DNA of 64,000 bases from Crossaster papposus. Its lineage: Eukaryota > Echinodermata > Asteroidea > Velatida > Solasteridae. A program made the position numbers and the translations under genes. Every line of letters begins with the position of its first letter. Within the stretch, counting starts at the first letter, position 1. Of this stretch, positions 47,889 through 58,248 are shown in pieces. The notes below the pieces were generated by a model that saw only the letters and a list, made by a program, of their open reading frames with translations, was not told the DNA's origin and did not search any database. Location: the NCBI GenBank assembly GCA_037893245.1, contig JBAIAA010000008.1:4546001-4610000 (forward strand), in the 5' to 3' direction.

Positions 47889-48573
47889 ATGGATAATAGA
47901 AATAACGAAAATACCTTTCAGCGAGCGGCAATTAGCTTAGCGATTACAGCCGTTTTATGCGGTTATCTTAACTATTCATTGGCTACGGTTGGTGATACAG
48001 CAGCTAAAAAAAAGGGCTTTGATCCAGAGAGGGAAGCAGTGGTGGTGGAGGCGGCAAAACACCCTGCTGGACAAACCGGTGCTCAGAATGCTGACTTGCC
48101 GAGTGATTCTTCTGGTAGTAGTAGCCCTGTGAGTAGTGATGATGGTTATTCGGGTGGCTTTCACTTTCCTACTTTGAAGGATAGAAAGGATCAGTTATCC
48201 CAAAATGCTGCCCAAAAAGATTACAGGCAGAAACATGATTCATTGAATGCCATTGAGTATGGGGTAAGGGGCAAAGTCAGCGCAATTGAGTTGCGGATTA
48301 AAGAGGAAGAAAAAACTGGCTCTCCTTTACTGGGTTTGAAGAGTTCCAGGTCACCTGTACAAACATCAAATCGTCCAGATAGTGGCACCGCCGCTGACAG
48401 TGGTACTGATTCTCCGAAGGGAGTAACTGCTTCGTCTGATTTTACACCTATTACTCCAGCGGAAATTACTTCAGCTGCGGAAGAAGTTACAGCCCCTGCG
48501 TTTCCTGTTGCAGAAGAGTCTGTTCTGCCAATACAAAAAGCGGGTAATGCTAAAAATAAGAAAAGACATGCTA

Positions 48574-50243
48574 CCTAAATCCTGCAATCCAAACCCGAAC
48601 AGGTCAATCGCAGCAACTGATCAAGCCCTCCTGATTCTGATTATGCTACTATCGAGCAAATATTTACCTTTTCAGTGGATTTTAATCACATGAGCCGTCG
48701 TGTTTGGTTCATCTTACTGCTATTCCTGATATCAGGGCGCGATAACTCCTTCCGCATTAGCAGAATGTTTTTCTAATCATCCATTGTTCGCTATTTACAA
48801 ACAGTCACCTACTGCTAGCCAAGCATCCCACTCCGTTTGGTAGAGATGCTCTTTGTTACTGGCAACGGTCAACTGCCTGTTACCTGTCAACAGTTTTCCG
48901 GCAACCCGTATCATATAGCAGCGAATGCTTTCCGGCTCCCACTTCATCAACTGACGATTCCCACTCATCAGTGCCATCCAACGTGTTGTATTGTAGGCCA
49001 GTATTGCACATTGCATAAGCGCACTGTTTGCCATGAAATGATCGGTTTTGATCTGCCCGAGAGCCATCTGGTTTTTGCACTCTTCGATCCAGGTTTCGCA
49101 GGTAGCCCGCTTGCCATACGCTTTATGGATCTCCCATGGACTCAACGACTCAGTAGTCACGTAGCAGAAGTAGTCGTACTCTGGCTTCGGGTCTAACAAT
49201 TCGCACTGGGTGTTTTCTGGCTTCCCGATCTTTCTTTGCCGGACAGCCACGAAGCAACGAGCCCGGTCCCAGTCACCACAGCAGTGTTGAAACTCGCACC
49301 ACTCCCACCCTGGCTGATGCACGACAGGTTGCCAGTCTTGCGGGATTAACAGTTTGTGTAGATTCTTCAGTTTGACCTTAACCAGATAACGATGTCCTAA
49401 ATCCTCCAGATAGGTCAGTAATGGTCCACCAAAGTAGCCACTATCAGCCCTGAAAAAAATCTTCATGTGGGAAGGCAGAGTAACCAGCAACTGTTTCATA
49501 AACTCTATGGAGCCATTAGCAGTGTAGGCATCACCACTTCGTAACCAACCCTGCAGCACTTCTTTGGTTTCCGCGCAACAGGCCAGCTGCGGGTGGTACG
49601 ACAGCGCCCCTCTTTTTTTCTCGTTAAACCCTTTCTTTGCGCCTTCCTGAAAACCAAAACAGGTTTTGACCGTAGAATCGAGGTCAATGGTGACCTGTTT
49701 AAAAGCATAAACGGTAGATGTTCCTGAGCGCAGTGCCTGTTTCCAAACACTCTCCCTCATTTCGTGGACAGCGGTTTCCAGTTCAACGACGCTGGCAAAG
49801 TGGAACAGCTTTAAAATGCGTCCAAATTGACTGTCACAAGGAATGCGTTGAAAACGGGTGCATTCTCGGAGAACGCTATCCTGCCAGACCGTGCACACTT
49901 TCATCAGACTTTTGGCACCTGCCAGAATGCCGGTGGTTACCATCAGAATGACATCTGACAGTTGGAAAGTGGCATTAGAGCCTCGTTGAATATTAATCCG
50001 TTTGTCCAGTAGGTCGGCCAGCCCCATCCGGTTCAGGAAGCGAAACACAGGGATAAGTCCAGCCTGACTGGTAAGCGGCTTTTTAGCTTGAGTGAAATGT
50101 ACCTTCCGCTGCTTCAAACGTGCTTTTGACTTGTTTTTTTTGCTCATTGAAAAAGTGATGCTTTATGAAACGAAAACATCATTTAATCTCTTTATTCACG
50201 GGTGATTGCAACTTTTATTTCGATATTATTTGCAGGATTTAGG
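48574..50243 (-). mobile_element. IS1380-family element, copy 3 (1,670 bp)
   Basis: Standard ends and 5-bp duplication TGCTA at 48569-48573 and 50244-50248. Confidence 0.95.
48795..50147 (-). CDS. IS1380-family transposase
   Basis: 450 residues, complete. One private change LACCAETKE where the others read LAFCAETKE. Catalytic blocks intact. Confidence 0.93.
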   Translation of the reverse strand: MSKKNKSKARLKQRKVHFTQAKKPLTSQAGLIPVFRFLNRMGLADLLDKRINIQRGSNATFQLSDVILMVTTGILAGAKSLMKVCTVWQDSVLRECTRFQRIPCDSQFGRILKLFHFASVVELETAVHEMRESVWKQALRSGTSTVYAFKQVTIDLDSTVKTCFGFQEGAKKGFNEKKRGALSYHPQLACCAETKEVLQGWLRSGDAYTANGSIEFMKQLLVTLPSHMKIFFRADSGYFGGPLLTYLEDLGHRYLVKVKLKNLHKLLIPQDWQPVVHQPGWEWCEFQHCCGDWDRARCFVAVRQRKIGKPENTQCELLDPKPEYDYFCYVTTESLSPWEIHKAYGKRATCETWIEECKNQMALGQIKTDHFMANSALMQCAILAYNTTRWMALMSGNRQLMKWEPESIRCYMIRVAGKLLTGNRQLTVASNKEHLYQTEWDAWLAVGDCL

Positions 50244-50436
50244 TGCTAGAAAAGGCAAGGAAAAAACTACAGCAGCAACTGTTAAACCAATTGCAACATC
50301 GACAGGAACCGTGATAGAAAAAAGCCCCTCATCCTTATCTACAGTTACTAAGAAACCAAATTCTGCTGAAGAACCGTTGACGCGTAAACAAAAAAGACGT
50401 GTAGAAAAGGAAAAAGCTAAAGCACTGCATGCCAGG

Positions 50437-51538
50437 GGCGTTGTTGCATAAATAAAGCTCAGCCTGATCGAGCCTGTATCCAGGCCTTTTTCAGCTAGCT
50501 TTAACTGATATCGGCATCCCTAAACCGGTCATCCTGTTCAACACGCGAACGGAAACCTCTGCCTCCGTTTTTTGCTGAGGTAGTTCACGTGCTTTCATCT
50601 TTGAGCCGATAATGGTTTTATAGCGAAGCATAGCCAATTCAACCAAGGCTCTCAGGCCGTATCCGGTTAGCCCTTGCCACGCCATGCGACCTCGCTCTTT
50701 TATGAGGGCTACTGCCTCGTTTCGTGTATTGTGCTGACTACTGTCAGGCACAGCATTTTTAGGTGGTGGAATCACGATTTTAGCAGCAGCTTGCTTCTGT
50801 TTAATTTGCTGATAAACCTTGTCGCTATCATAGGCTCCATCGGCCATGAAAACCTCAAATCCATCAACTTGATCCAGCAGATTAGGCAAAACTGAAGTAT
50901 CACCTATCTCTTTTCCGGTAAGGTCACTTACAACGACATGATGATTTTTATCGATGGCTAAATGCAGTTTTCGCCAAGTACGTTTAGGCTTCGTACCGTG
51001 TTTTTCCTGATTCCATTCATCCTTGCCATAAACCTTCAATCCTGTGTTATCTACCAGAAAGTGAGAACCAGGCTCACAGGTATCGATGAGCTTTTGCAAT
51101 GATAAATTGATGCTTCGCTTACTGAGAGTGCTGTAATCAGGGACTTTAAGCTGTAACCCCATGAGCTTAACCAGAGATCTAGCAAAACCTTCAGTCTGCC
51201 TTAGCGGTAAGCTAAAAACCTGCCTGAGCATAAGGCAGGTCTCAATCGCCAGATCCGAGTATTGTGTCGGCGCACCTCGTTTTTGGATGGGCGCTGGCGT
51301 CCAGATAGTGATAGCTGCATCCGTAAACCAGACGGTAATATCACCTCTTTTTCGCAGTGCGTTATTATAATCAGACCAATTCGTCACTTTATAAGTCGAT
51401 TTTTTGATCTTATGGCGACGAGCTTCGTTGTGTTTGTAAGGCATAGCGAGATGATGTCTGCAAAAAAAGGACATTAGGATACGAACCTTAGCCACTTATC
51501 GTCAATCAGGGCTATCCGGTGATTTATTCAACAACGCC
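50437..51538 (-). mobile_element. IS903-group element, copy D (1,102 bp)
   Basis: Full ends. Flanks CATGCCAGG and TACGGGCAC do not match. Left neighbour is the broken secreted-protein gene, right neighbour a broken xdhC. Confidence 0.93.
50491..51444 (-). CDS. IS903-group transposase, copy D
   Basis: 317 residues, complete. Private changes: LVDNTGLKVYG (Ser to Asn beside the first catalytic Asp) and HHVVVSDL. Other catalytic residues kept. Confidence 0.9.
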   Translation of the reverse strand: MPYKHNEARRHKIKKSTYKVTNWSDYNNALRKRGDITVWFTDAAITIWTPAPIQKRGAPTQYSDLAIETCLMLRQVFSLPLRQTEGFARSLVKLMGLQLKVPDYSTLSKRSINLSLQKLIDTCEPGSHFLVDNTGLKVYGKDEWNQEKHGTKPKRTWRKLHLAIDKNHHVVVSDLTGKEIGDTSVLPNLLDQVDGFEVFMADGAYDSDKVYQQIKQKQAAAKIVIPPPKNAVPDSSQHNTRNEAVALIKERGRMAWQGLTGYGLRALVELAMLRYKTIIGSKMKARELPQQKTEAEVSVRVLNRMTGLGMPISVKAS

Positions 51539-51665
51539 TACGGGCACCTGCTTTGCGGTACGCTGAACCTTTGGTTTTAATAATGGTGGCTAATACCCAC
51601 TGGCAAGTGTCTCTTTCTGGATACCAGGCATCCAATAAATACTCTAATCGATTACTCACAGGCAT
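51539..51665 (-). pseudogene. XdhC/CoxI-family N-terminal fragment
   Basis: Start ATG at 51665 with GAAAGGGA before it. About 42 codons: MPVSNRLEYLLDAWYPERDT followed by CQWVLATIIKTKGSAYRKAG, then IS903 sequence. The (V/A)LATI-x-T-x-GS-x-x-R-x-x-G pattern is the N-terminal motif of XdhC, the chaperone that inserts sulfurated molybdenum cofactor into xanthine dehydrogenase. The rest of the gene is absent. Confidence 0.6.
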
Positions 51666-51757
51666 TCCCTTTCTTCAAATAACAATGACAACATCCATGG
51701 GGTGTTAGGTGAGAATAAACACAATAAATATTTTACGTTATTGTAGAAAACACTATC

Positions 51758-52693
51758 TTAAAAAAAAGTAGAAAGCCATTGCATATAGGTATGACGTGCT
51801 GGCTCTATTTCATTGGGAAGATGATGTCGAGCACCATCCAAAAACAAGACATCTGTCTTTTGGTAGAGTCTATTTAACACAGGAATATTGTGTTTTGCAT
51901 CCACTGTTTTATCATCTGTTCCCTGAATGATCAAAGGTGTTACAGGAATGGTATGCCTACTTTTTTCTACACGGCTAACCCAGCGATCCATTGCACTAAC
52001 CCACTCAACAGGCAGCACCCGAGGAGCCAGTGGGTCTTGTTTTGCAAATGCCAGAAATGTTTGATCACGGCAGTTATCTGTGAACTTTCGGGGTACTTTT
52101 TTAATGAACCAGCGACTGGCATATAGCTGAAGTCGCCCCCACTTCCATAGGTAAGGGCGTACCAAAGGTGCTGAAAGCACGACTTGCGAGAAAGGCTGTG
52201 GTTGATTATTTTCACTAAAAGACAGTAAAAGCTCTGTGATAATCGCACAGCCCGTACTTTGTCCAAAAGCATGCCAGGGCTTAGGTAAGTGCTCCTGAGA
52301 CGCCGTTAACAACGTATTCAGTATATCACGATAGATAGAAAAATCGGGGATAGAAGCAGGTATCCCACTTGACAGTCCATGACCCGGCAGGTCAGAAGCC
52401 AGAATGTTATAACCCCGTTTCAATAAAAATTCGATAACATGTTTGCACAAACCCACATGGTCATAGTAACCATGTAGCAGAAAAAAAGTGCCTTTCGAGT
52501 TCGGCTGAGAGTAAACATGGCAGGCTATTCGATAACCGGAGCAGTCGATATAGCCCAATTGATGAGACGCTTCAGCGTGAAGAGCCTCTGCATAAATACC
52601 ATAGTAACAGGCATAATCTAACTCATCGGCTGTCAATGAATGACCATCAAATGCAAGAGGGTTCAGAGCCTTCTTAATAGCGCTGGTGTTCAT
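51758..52693 (-). CDS. Alpha/beta-fold serine hydrolase (lysophospholipase-like)
   Basis: 311 residues. FFLLHGYYDHVGL gives the oxyanion HG motif, ILASDLPGHGLSSG follows, nucleophile elbow HAFGQSTGCAI, acid in IIQGTDDKTVD and His in GARHHLPNE. This layout matches monoacylglycerol lipases and lysophospholipase L2 (PldB). No signal peptide, so probably cytoplasmic. Its start overlaps the rfaH end by 20 bp. Note Thr in GQSTG at a usually small position, acceptable in the family. Confidence 0.82.
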   Translation of the reverse strand: MNTSAIKKALNPLAFDGHSLTADELDYACYYGIYAEALHAEASHQLGYIDCSGYRIACHVYSQPNSKGTFFLLHGYYDHVGLCKHVIEFLLKRGYNILASDLPGHGLSSGIPASIPDFSIYRDILNTLLTASQEHLPKPWHAFGQSTGCAIITELLLSFSENNQPQPFSQVVLSAPLVRPYLWKWGRLQLYASRWFIKKVPRKFTDNCRDQTFLAFAKQDPLAPRVLPVEWVSAMDRWVSRVEKSRHTIPVTPLIIQGTDDKTVDAKHNIPVLNRLYQKTDVLFLDGARHHLPNEIEPARHTYMQWLSTFF

Positions 52694-53288
52694 CGGTCTT
52701 TTTTAGATCAGAGAGCTTCACAGTCATTGTCTTAACGGGAACAGCATTGCGCTGTTCTGTGATGAACTGAATGAGCACTAACCCTCGATCCATACTGATG
52801 CCTTTGACAAAGGTGGTTTTCAGGTGTTCATACAGTGGGTTACAGATGGTCACTGTATCCCCTTCTGTAAAGTCAGTACCGTGAGAAGGACTTTCAAGAA
52901 ACGTTATGATTCCCTTCACTTGCTCTATCACCTTGTCCCCGTTAGGTATTGGCTGGGGGAGCACCTTTTTGTTATTCACTGCATTGGCAGCAATACGTCC
53001 ATCTGCGTAGAGATGGCGGGTGACATGATCAAACCGTACAATATCCAAGACACCCCGAGTGGAGCTGATCTTGTAATATTGTTCTAAGTCCTTCAAATCA
53101 AGGTATAAAAACAAATAACCAGGGAAGAGGGCTTCTTCTTTGACATTTTTACCGGCTGAAGAATCGCGAATAACAGGACAAAATACATCAAACCCTTGGT
53201 TATCAAGGTTCTCTTCGGCACGTTGTTCTTGTCGGGGCTTGGACCTCAGCAGATACCACCCTTCTTTCATGCTCTCTTGCATTGACAT
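52674..53288 (-). CDS. rfaH: RfaH/NusG-family transcription antiterminator
   Basis: 204 residues. NGN domain: WYLLRSKPRQEQRAEENLDNQGFDVFCPVI and FPGYLFLYLDL. KOW-type C-terminal part: FTEGDTVTICNPLYEHLKTTFV. RfaH suppresses polarity in long surface-polysaccharide, pilus or toxin operons through ops sites. The protein is longer than E. coli RfaH (162) mainly between the domains. The start may also be Met7 (53270). Overlaps the hydrolase gene, so they are co-expressed. Confidence 0.8.
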   Translation of the reverse strand: MSMQESMKEGWYLLRSKPRQEQRAEENLDNQGFDVFCPVIRDSSAGKNVKEEALFPGYLFLYLDLKDLEQYYKISSTRGVLDIVRFDHVTRHLYADGRIAANAVNNKKVLPQPIPNGDKVIEQVKGIITFLESPSHGTDFTEGDTVTICNPLYEHLKTTFVKGISMDRGLVLIQFITEQRNAVPVKTMTVKLSDLKKTDEHQRY

Positions 53289-53415
53289 ACTGTATTCCCA
53301 AACAATCCATGCTCAATACTCTTCAGATTACCCCCCAACAGGCCAATGGAAAAGAGTATTATATTGGTACAGTATTCTCGTTTTGGCCAATAATCAATAT
53401 GCAAGCGGCTAATTG

Positions 53416-54585
53416 CTACCCTTTTCTAGCAGCCTGCTCAAGCATCACCACCGCCGGCAAGGGCTTTCCTTCTACAAGTTCTAAAAAAGCGCCTCCACCG
53501 GTGGATATGTAGGAGACACTCTCTTTAATACCGTATTTATCGATAGCAGCCAGCGTATCACCACCGCCAGCAATAGAGAATGCCGGCGACTCAGCGATAG
53601 CCAATGACAGAGACTTCGTACCTTCACCAAACTGGTCAAACTCAAATACACCGACAGGGCCATTCCACAGAATGGTTCTGGCACTTTTAAGCACATGAGC
53701 AAATAACGCTTGGGTTTCAGGGCCAATATCAAAGATCATGTCATCATCAGTGACTTCATCGACATATTTAGTGATAGCCGGCTCATTCTCATCAAACTGC
53801 TTACCGCAAATCACATCAATGGGAAGGGGGACATTTGTTTTTTCCATCAGGGCTTTAGCCTGAGGAATCAGGTTTTTTTCGTAGAGTGACTTTCCGACAT
53901 TTTTACCGGCTGCCGCCAAGCACGTATTGGCAATACCTCCTCCAACAATCAACTGATCACAGATTGTAGAGAGTGACTCCAGTACAGTGAGTTTAGTCGA
54001 TACTTTAGAGCCACCGACAATCGCCGTCATTGGGCGATCAGGGTTTCCCAGCGCTTTACCTAATGCCTCAAGCTCACCAGACAGTAATGGTCCTGCGCAG
54101 GCGATGGGAGCATATTTACCCACCCCATGGGTCGATGCCTGGGCTCGGTGTGCGGTACCAAAAGCATCCATCACATAGACATCACAAAGCGCTGCCATTT
54201 TTTGGGCAAGCTGTGCATCATCTTTCTTTTCACCAACGTTAAAGCGCACATTCTCAAGAATAACCAGCTCACCTTCGGCAACATCAAAACCGCCATCCAA
54301 CCAGTCTTTTATGAGCCGAACAGGCTTATCCAGCTGTTTGCTGATAGCGTCCGCAACCGGCTGAAGAGAATACTGTGGGTCATATTCATCTTCACACGGG
54401 CGCCCTAAGTGAGAGGCCACCATCACTCGAGCCCCCGCAGTCAGCGTCTGCTTAATCGTAGGAAGAGCCGCCAGAATACGGGCATCAGAGGCAACTTTGC
54501 CTTCTTTTATGGGAACATTGAGGTCTTCACGAATCAGCACGCGTTTGCCGGAAAGATCCAGCTCGGTCATTTTCAGTACATTCAT
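53416..54585 (-). CDS. pgk: Phosphoglycerate kinase
   Basis: 389 residues. N-domain: [15 protein letters not shown] and [21 protein letters not shown]-domain: [37 protein letters not shown] and [18 protein letters not shown] with the nucleotide-binding glycines. Transfers phosphate from 1,3-bisphosphoglycerate to ADP. It follows epd by 89 bp, the usual epd-pgk order. Confidence 0.97.
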   Translation of the reverse strand: MNVLKMTELDLSGKRVLIREDLNVPIKEGKVASDARILAALPTIKQTLTAGARVMVASHLGRPCEDEYDPQYSLQPVADAISKQLDKPVRLIKDWLDGGFDVAEGELVILENVRFNVGEKKDDAQLAQKMAALCDVYVMDAFGTAHRAQASTHGVGKYAPIACAGPLLSGELEALGKALGNPDRPMTAIVGGSKVSTKLTVLESLSTICDQLIVGGGIANTCLAAAGKNVGKSLYEKNLIPQAKALMEKTNVPLPIDVICGKQFDENEPAITKYVDEVTDDDMIFDIGPETQALFAHVLKSARTILWNGPVGVFEFDQFGEGTKSLSLAIAESPAFSIAGGGDTLAAIDKYGIKESVSYISTGGGAFLELVEGKPLPAVVMLEQAARKG

Positions 54586-54674
54586 GGGGTTTCCTTCAGG
54601 CAGGAAGTGGGCTGTAAGTCTGAATAGGCCGAAACGATAGCATAAACGGCCTCACCCCGAAAACGCCGTCTATC

Positions 54675-55691
54675 TTAGGCGCTGTTGAGCCAAGTATGTG
54701 CAACATCGAGCATTCTGTTTGAGAAAGCCCATTCATTGTCAAACCAACAAAGCAGCTTAATCAACTTACCCGCCGTGACGCGGGTCTGGGTGGCATCAAC
54801 AATGCAAGAGCGGGCATCATGGTTAAAATCGACAGAGGCATGAGGCTCATAGGTTATCCCTAAAATGCCCTCAAGGCTGCCATAGGTTGCCTGATTCAGC
54901 AGCTGATTGACCTCCTCTTCACTCGTATGGGTAGATACGTGCAGGCATAGATCCATGCAGGAGACATTGATGGTCGGCACACGAACAGAGGAGGCTTTAA
55001 AGCAGCCTTGCAACTCGGGTAATAACCGGTCGATACCTTTGGCAAGACCGGTATCCACAGGAATAATCGATTGCAGAGCACTGCGGGTCAGTCGCAAATC
55101 ATGCTGGTTGTAGGCATCAATGACTGGCTGATCATTCATAGCTGAATGAATCGTGGTGATTGCACCGTATTCAATCCCCAGAGCATCGTTCAATGTTTTG
55201 ATGACGGGGACAATACAGTTTGTCGTGCATGAAGCTGCAGCAACAATGCGCTGTTCTGAGCGGAGTTTTTTTTCATTAATGCCATAAACAATAGTGGCAT
55301 CCACTTCCGGTTTTGCCGGTTGCGAAAACAGCAGCCGTGGTGCCCCGCTTTCAAGGTGCATTATGGCAGTTTCACGGTCGTTAAATGACCCTGAGCACTC
55401 TAATAACAAGTCCAGATTCATGGAGTGCCAGTCAATACGGGAAGGGTGGGGTTCGCTCAACACCTGTATGCGGTCATTCCCTACCAGCAAGCTTCCGTTG
55501 GCATGCCCAACCTTTGCGGGAAAGCGCCCATGCGACGTGTCATAACGGGTAATATAGGTGAGCGTTTCAATATCAGTTAACTCATTAATCGCCACAATTT
55601 CGAGGTTATCCCGGTAGCCATTTTCGTACAATGCCCGCAATACACACTGCCCAATGCGGCCATAGCCATTAATTGCTAACCTGAAACTCAT
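54675..55691 (-). CDS. epd: Erythrose-4-phosphate dehydrogenase
   Basis: 338 residues. GAPDH fold: INGYGRIGQCVLRAL for NAD binding, catalytic Cys in ASCTTNCIVP, and the Epd-type AINELTDIETLTYITRYDTSHGRF and THTSEEEVNQ. Makes 4-phosphoerythronate, the first step of DXP-dependent pyridoxal phosphate synthesis. A GapA-type role cannot be fully excluded, but the sequence details and the pgk neighbour favour Epd. Confidence 0.88.
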   Translation of the reverse strand: MSFRLAINGYGRIGQCVLRALYENGYRDNLEIVAINELTDIETLTYITRYDTSHGRFPAKVGHANGSLLVGNDRIQVLSEPHPSRIDWHSMNLDLLLECSGSFNDRETAIMHLESGAPRLLFSQPAKPEVDATIVYGINEKKLRSEQRIVAAASCTTNCIVPVIKTLNDALGIEYGAITTIHSAMNDQPVIDAYNQHDLRLTRSALQSIIPVDTGLAKGIDRLLPELQGCFKASSVRVPTINVSCMDLCLHVSTHTSEEEVNQLLNQATYGSLEGILGITYEPHASVDFNHDARSCIVDATQTRVTAGKLIKLLCWFDNEWAFSNRMLDVAHTWLNSA

Positions 55692-55803
55692 TACTTACCC
55701 ACTTTCTCAAAAACACTGCCTGCGCTTAGCTGCATAGCCGCCTTGATCATCTGTCCGTAACGAGGATAGCTATAAAAACATGACATTTAAACAAGCGATT
55801 ATA

Positions 55804-55859
55804 CTAGCTCGGATGTTTCATAAACTGCCAGAAGCATGTTTATGAAGTGTCCGGGCTAG
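55804..55859. repeat. Imperfect 22-bp inverted repeat between epd and the bcr fragment
   Basis: CTAGCTCGGATGTTTCATAA AC at 55804-55825 pairs with 55838-55859 (inverse CTAGCCCGGACACTTCATAA AC), three mismatches, 12-base loop. It lies 7 bp past the end of the bcr fragment, so it may be its terminator or the core of a small repeat. Confidence 0.55.
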
Positions 55860-55866
55860 GGGGGCA

Positions 55867-56397
55867 TTAAGACGGCTTCTTAACCAGCGCGCCTTCTGAC
55901 ACTTTATGTGGCTCGTGATCAGGGTCAGTGAGTTCATGTCCCGGAGCGCCTTTGTTTTTACTAAGAAACAAAGAAGCAACAGACAATGCACCACATACGG
56001 CCATGACCATCGCCATAGGCACGGCTGTATTGTTATTCAAGACACCAACGGCAACAGAAGCCAGCCCTCCAATCGTAAACCGCAAAGCTCCGGCCAGGGC
56101 ATTGGCGGTGCCGGCAATATTAGGAAAATGTGCCAGCGCCAATGCATTAGCATTAGCCCCCGTCAACCCCATACAGGCAATATACAGCATGGCACACACC
56201 AGAATACTGGCAAGCCCTCCAACCCCTGTGATTGTGGCTAGCAGTAGCAATAAGCCTGACAGTGCTGCCAGTCCAACACCAACGGTCAATAATGTGAACA
56301 GTTGAACCCGCCCGATCAGCTTCATATTGATCATATTCATGATCGCCATTGCAATAATATTGGCTCCAAATAACAAGCCGTAATGCTCAGGTTTTAC
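55867..56397 (-). pseudogene. Bcr/CflA-type MFS drug transporter, C-terminal half
   Basis: About 176 codons open into the IS903 end (VKPEHYGLLFGANIIAMAIM). The pattern is that of helices 8-12 of Bcr/CflA drug efflux proteins (GLTGANANALALAHFPNIAGTANAL is the characteristic motif), with a charged C-terminal tail (HELTDPDHEPHKVSEGA). The N-terminal half is gone. Confidence 0.75.
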
Positions 56398-56983
56398 GGC
56401 GTTGTTGAATAAATCACCGGATAGCCCTGATTGACGATAAGTGGCTAAGGTTCGTATCCTAATGTCCTTTTTTTGCAGACATCATCTCGCTATGCCTTAC
56501 AAACACAACGAAGCTCGTCGCCATAAGATCAAAAAATCGACTTATAAAGTGACGAATTGGTCTGATTATAATAACGCACTGCGAAAAAGAGGTGATATTA
56601 CCGTCTGGTGTACGGATGAAGCTATCACTATCTGGACGCCAGCGCCCATCCAAAAACGAGGTGCGCCGACACAATACTCGGATCTGGCGATTGAGACCTG
56701 CCTTATGCTCAGGCAGGTTTTTAGCTTACCGCTAAGGCAGACTGAAGGTTTTGCTAGATCTCTGGTTAAGCTCATGGGGTTACAGCTTAAAGTCCCTGAT
56801 TACGGCACTCTCAGTAAGCGAAGCATCAATTTATCATTGCAAAAGCTCATCGATACCTGTGAGCCTGGTTCTCACTTTCTGGTAGATAGCACAGGATTGA
56901 AGGTTTATGGCAAGGATGAATGGAATCAGGAAAAACACGGTACGAAGCCTAAACGTCCTTGGCGAAAACTGCATTTAGCCATC

Positions 56984-58100
56984 TAGAACTTACGCATTGA
57001 CAGGTCCGGCAAAAAATGGCCTCAACCATTCCTTCCCCTCGGAGAAGCTTTTTATGAAATCCCAGGTAGCTTCTTTGAGGGCGTCTTTCCTGACGCTATA
57101 GACGCTTCTGAGTGACCCTGATACTTTCATCGCCTGAAGACAGGTATAGCCAAAGATAGCCGCAAAAATATGATTCCGGACCTGTCGCTCCCCTCTCACC
57201 TGAAAACGCTCGATGTTGCAGAGTTGCTTTAATGCCCGGTGATACTCTTCGATCGCCCAATGATGTTGGTGCAGCTGATCAAAATCAGATCGTGGAGATA
57301 GATCTGCTCCGACATGAGGAGTGTAAACAACGTAATGGCGCAGCTCGTTTTTGAGTCGCGTCCGGTAGAGTCGTACATGACCAAAGTTACGTAGCCATAC
57401 AGTTTTTCCTTCTTCGGGAATCTCCAGGCTCTGCACCTGTTGGTAGTTACCCTTTTGCACAGAGACAGTACGGTTGCTTTTAACAGCGAACATAAAACCC
57501 AAACCATTGTTTTTCACAGCTTTGAGGTTTCCAATACTGCTATACCAAGAGTCACCGGTAACACATGCAGGTTCGAGTCCCCATGCCAGTACTTCTTTCA
57601 GCATATCGACAAAGTAGTCATTTTTAGTTTTGCCATCGGCTGGATTGTAAATACGGAAATTAACGGGCAAGTTGTAGCCTTTGATGTCCGTGTAATAAAG
57701 CGTGATGAGATTAATACCCTTGACGGTTTTGTGGTGCTTTCCTGAGTAGTAATGACCGACTAAAGCCGTGTAATGGGTATAAGGTTTATCCAGCACCGTA
57801 TCATCAACCGATAGCGTCCCACCTTCAAGAATAAGCCTTGCTGACGCTTCTAGAAAAAGATCTTCAGGAGCAAAGTTTTCACGTTGGAGAAAGCGGTGAA
57901 CACTGTCATGCGATATATCACTCAATTCGCTAAGACGGGTACAGGTGGCTGATTTGGGTTCACAGAGTAGAAACCCCGTATACTTCGGGAGGTCGCACTT
58001 GGCTGTTGTTGGTTTTGTTATTTTTCTACGCACGACGACATCCACTGTTTTTTTGCTGATCTAGCAATTTTTTTGGCTGTCTGTCAATGCGTAAGTTCTA
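56984..58100 (-). mobile_element. IS701-like element, complete copy 3 (1,117 bp)
   Basis: Ends as in copy 1; 5-bp duplication CCATC at 56979-56983 and 58101-58105. Inside IS903 copy E. Confidence 0.94.
56990..58045 (-). CDS. IS701-family-like transposase, copy 3
   Basis: 351 residues from GTG, complete, with the same catalytic blocks as copy 1. It carries DSVHRFL where the other copies read DSVNRFL. Confidence 0.88.
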   Translation of the reverse strand: MDVVVRRKITKPTTAKCDLPKYTGFLLCEPKSATCTRLSELSDISHDSVHRFLQRENFAPEDLFLEASARLILEGGTLSVDDTVLDKPYTHYTALVGHYYSGKHHKTVKGINLITLYYTDIKGYNLPVNFRIYNPADGKTKNDYFVDMLKEVLAWGLEPACVTGDSWYSSIGNLKAVKNNGLGFMFAVKSNRTVSVQKGNYQQVQSLEIPEEGKTVWLRNFGHVRLYRTRLKNELRHYVVYTPHVGADLSPRSDFDQLHQHHWAIEEYHRALKQLCNIERFQVRGERQVRNHIFAAIFGYTCLQAMKVSGSLRSVYSVRKDALKEATWDFIKSFSEGKEWLRPFFAGPVNA

Positions 58101-58248
58101 CCATCGATAAAAATCATCATGTCGTTGCAAGTGACCTTACCGGAAAAGAGATAGGTGATACTTCAGTTTTGCCTAATCTGCTGGATCAAGTTGATGGATT
58201 TGAGGTTTTCATGGCCGATGGAGCCTATGAGAGCGACAAGGTTTATCA

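Larger units (their letters stand above)
47889..50436 (+). pseudogene. Exported Ser/Thr/Lys-rich protein gene, broken twice
   Basis: Starts MDNRNNENTFQRAAISLAIT with a signal-like hydrophobic segment (ISLAITAVLCGYLNYSLA). Then low-complexity Ser/Asp/Pro/Thr-rich sequence up to 48573. An IS1380 element (48574-50243, duplication TGCTA) interrupts it. The frame continues after it (RKGKEKTTAATVKPIATSTG ... TRKQKRRVEKEKAKALHAR) and is then cut by IS903 copy D at 50437. The 3' end is lost. At least ~290 residues originally. No family recognised; disordered secreted style only. Confidence 0.65.
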
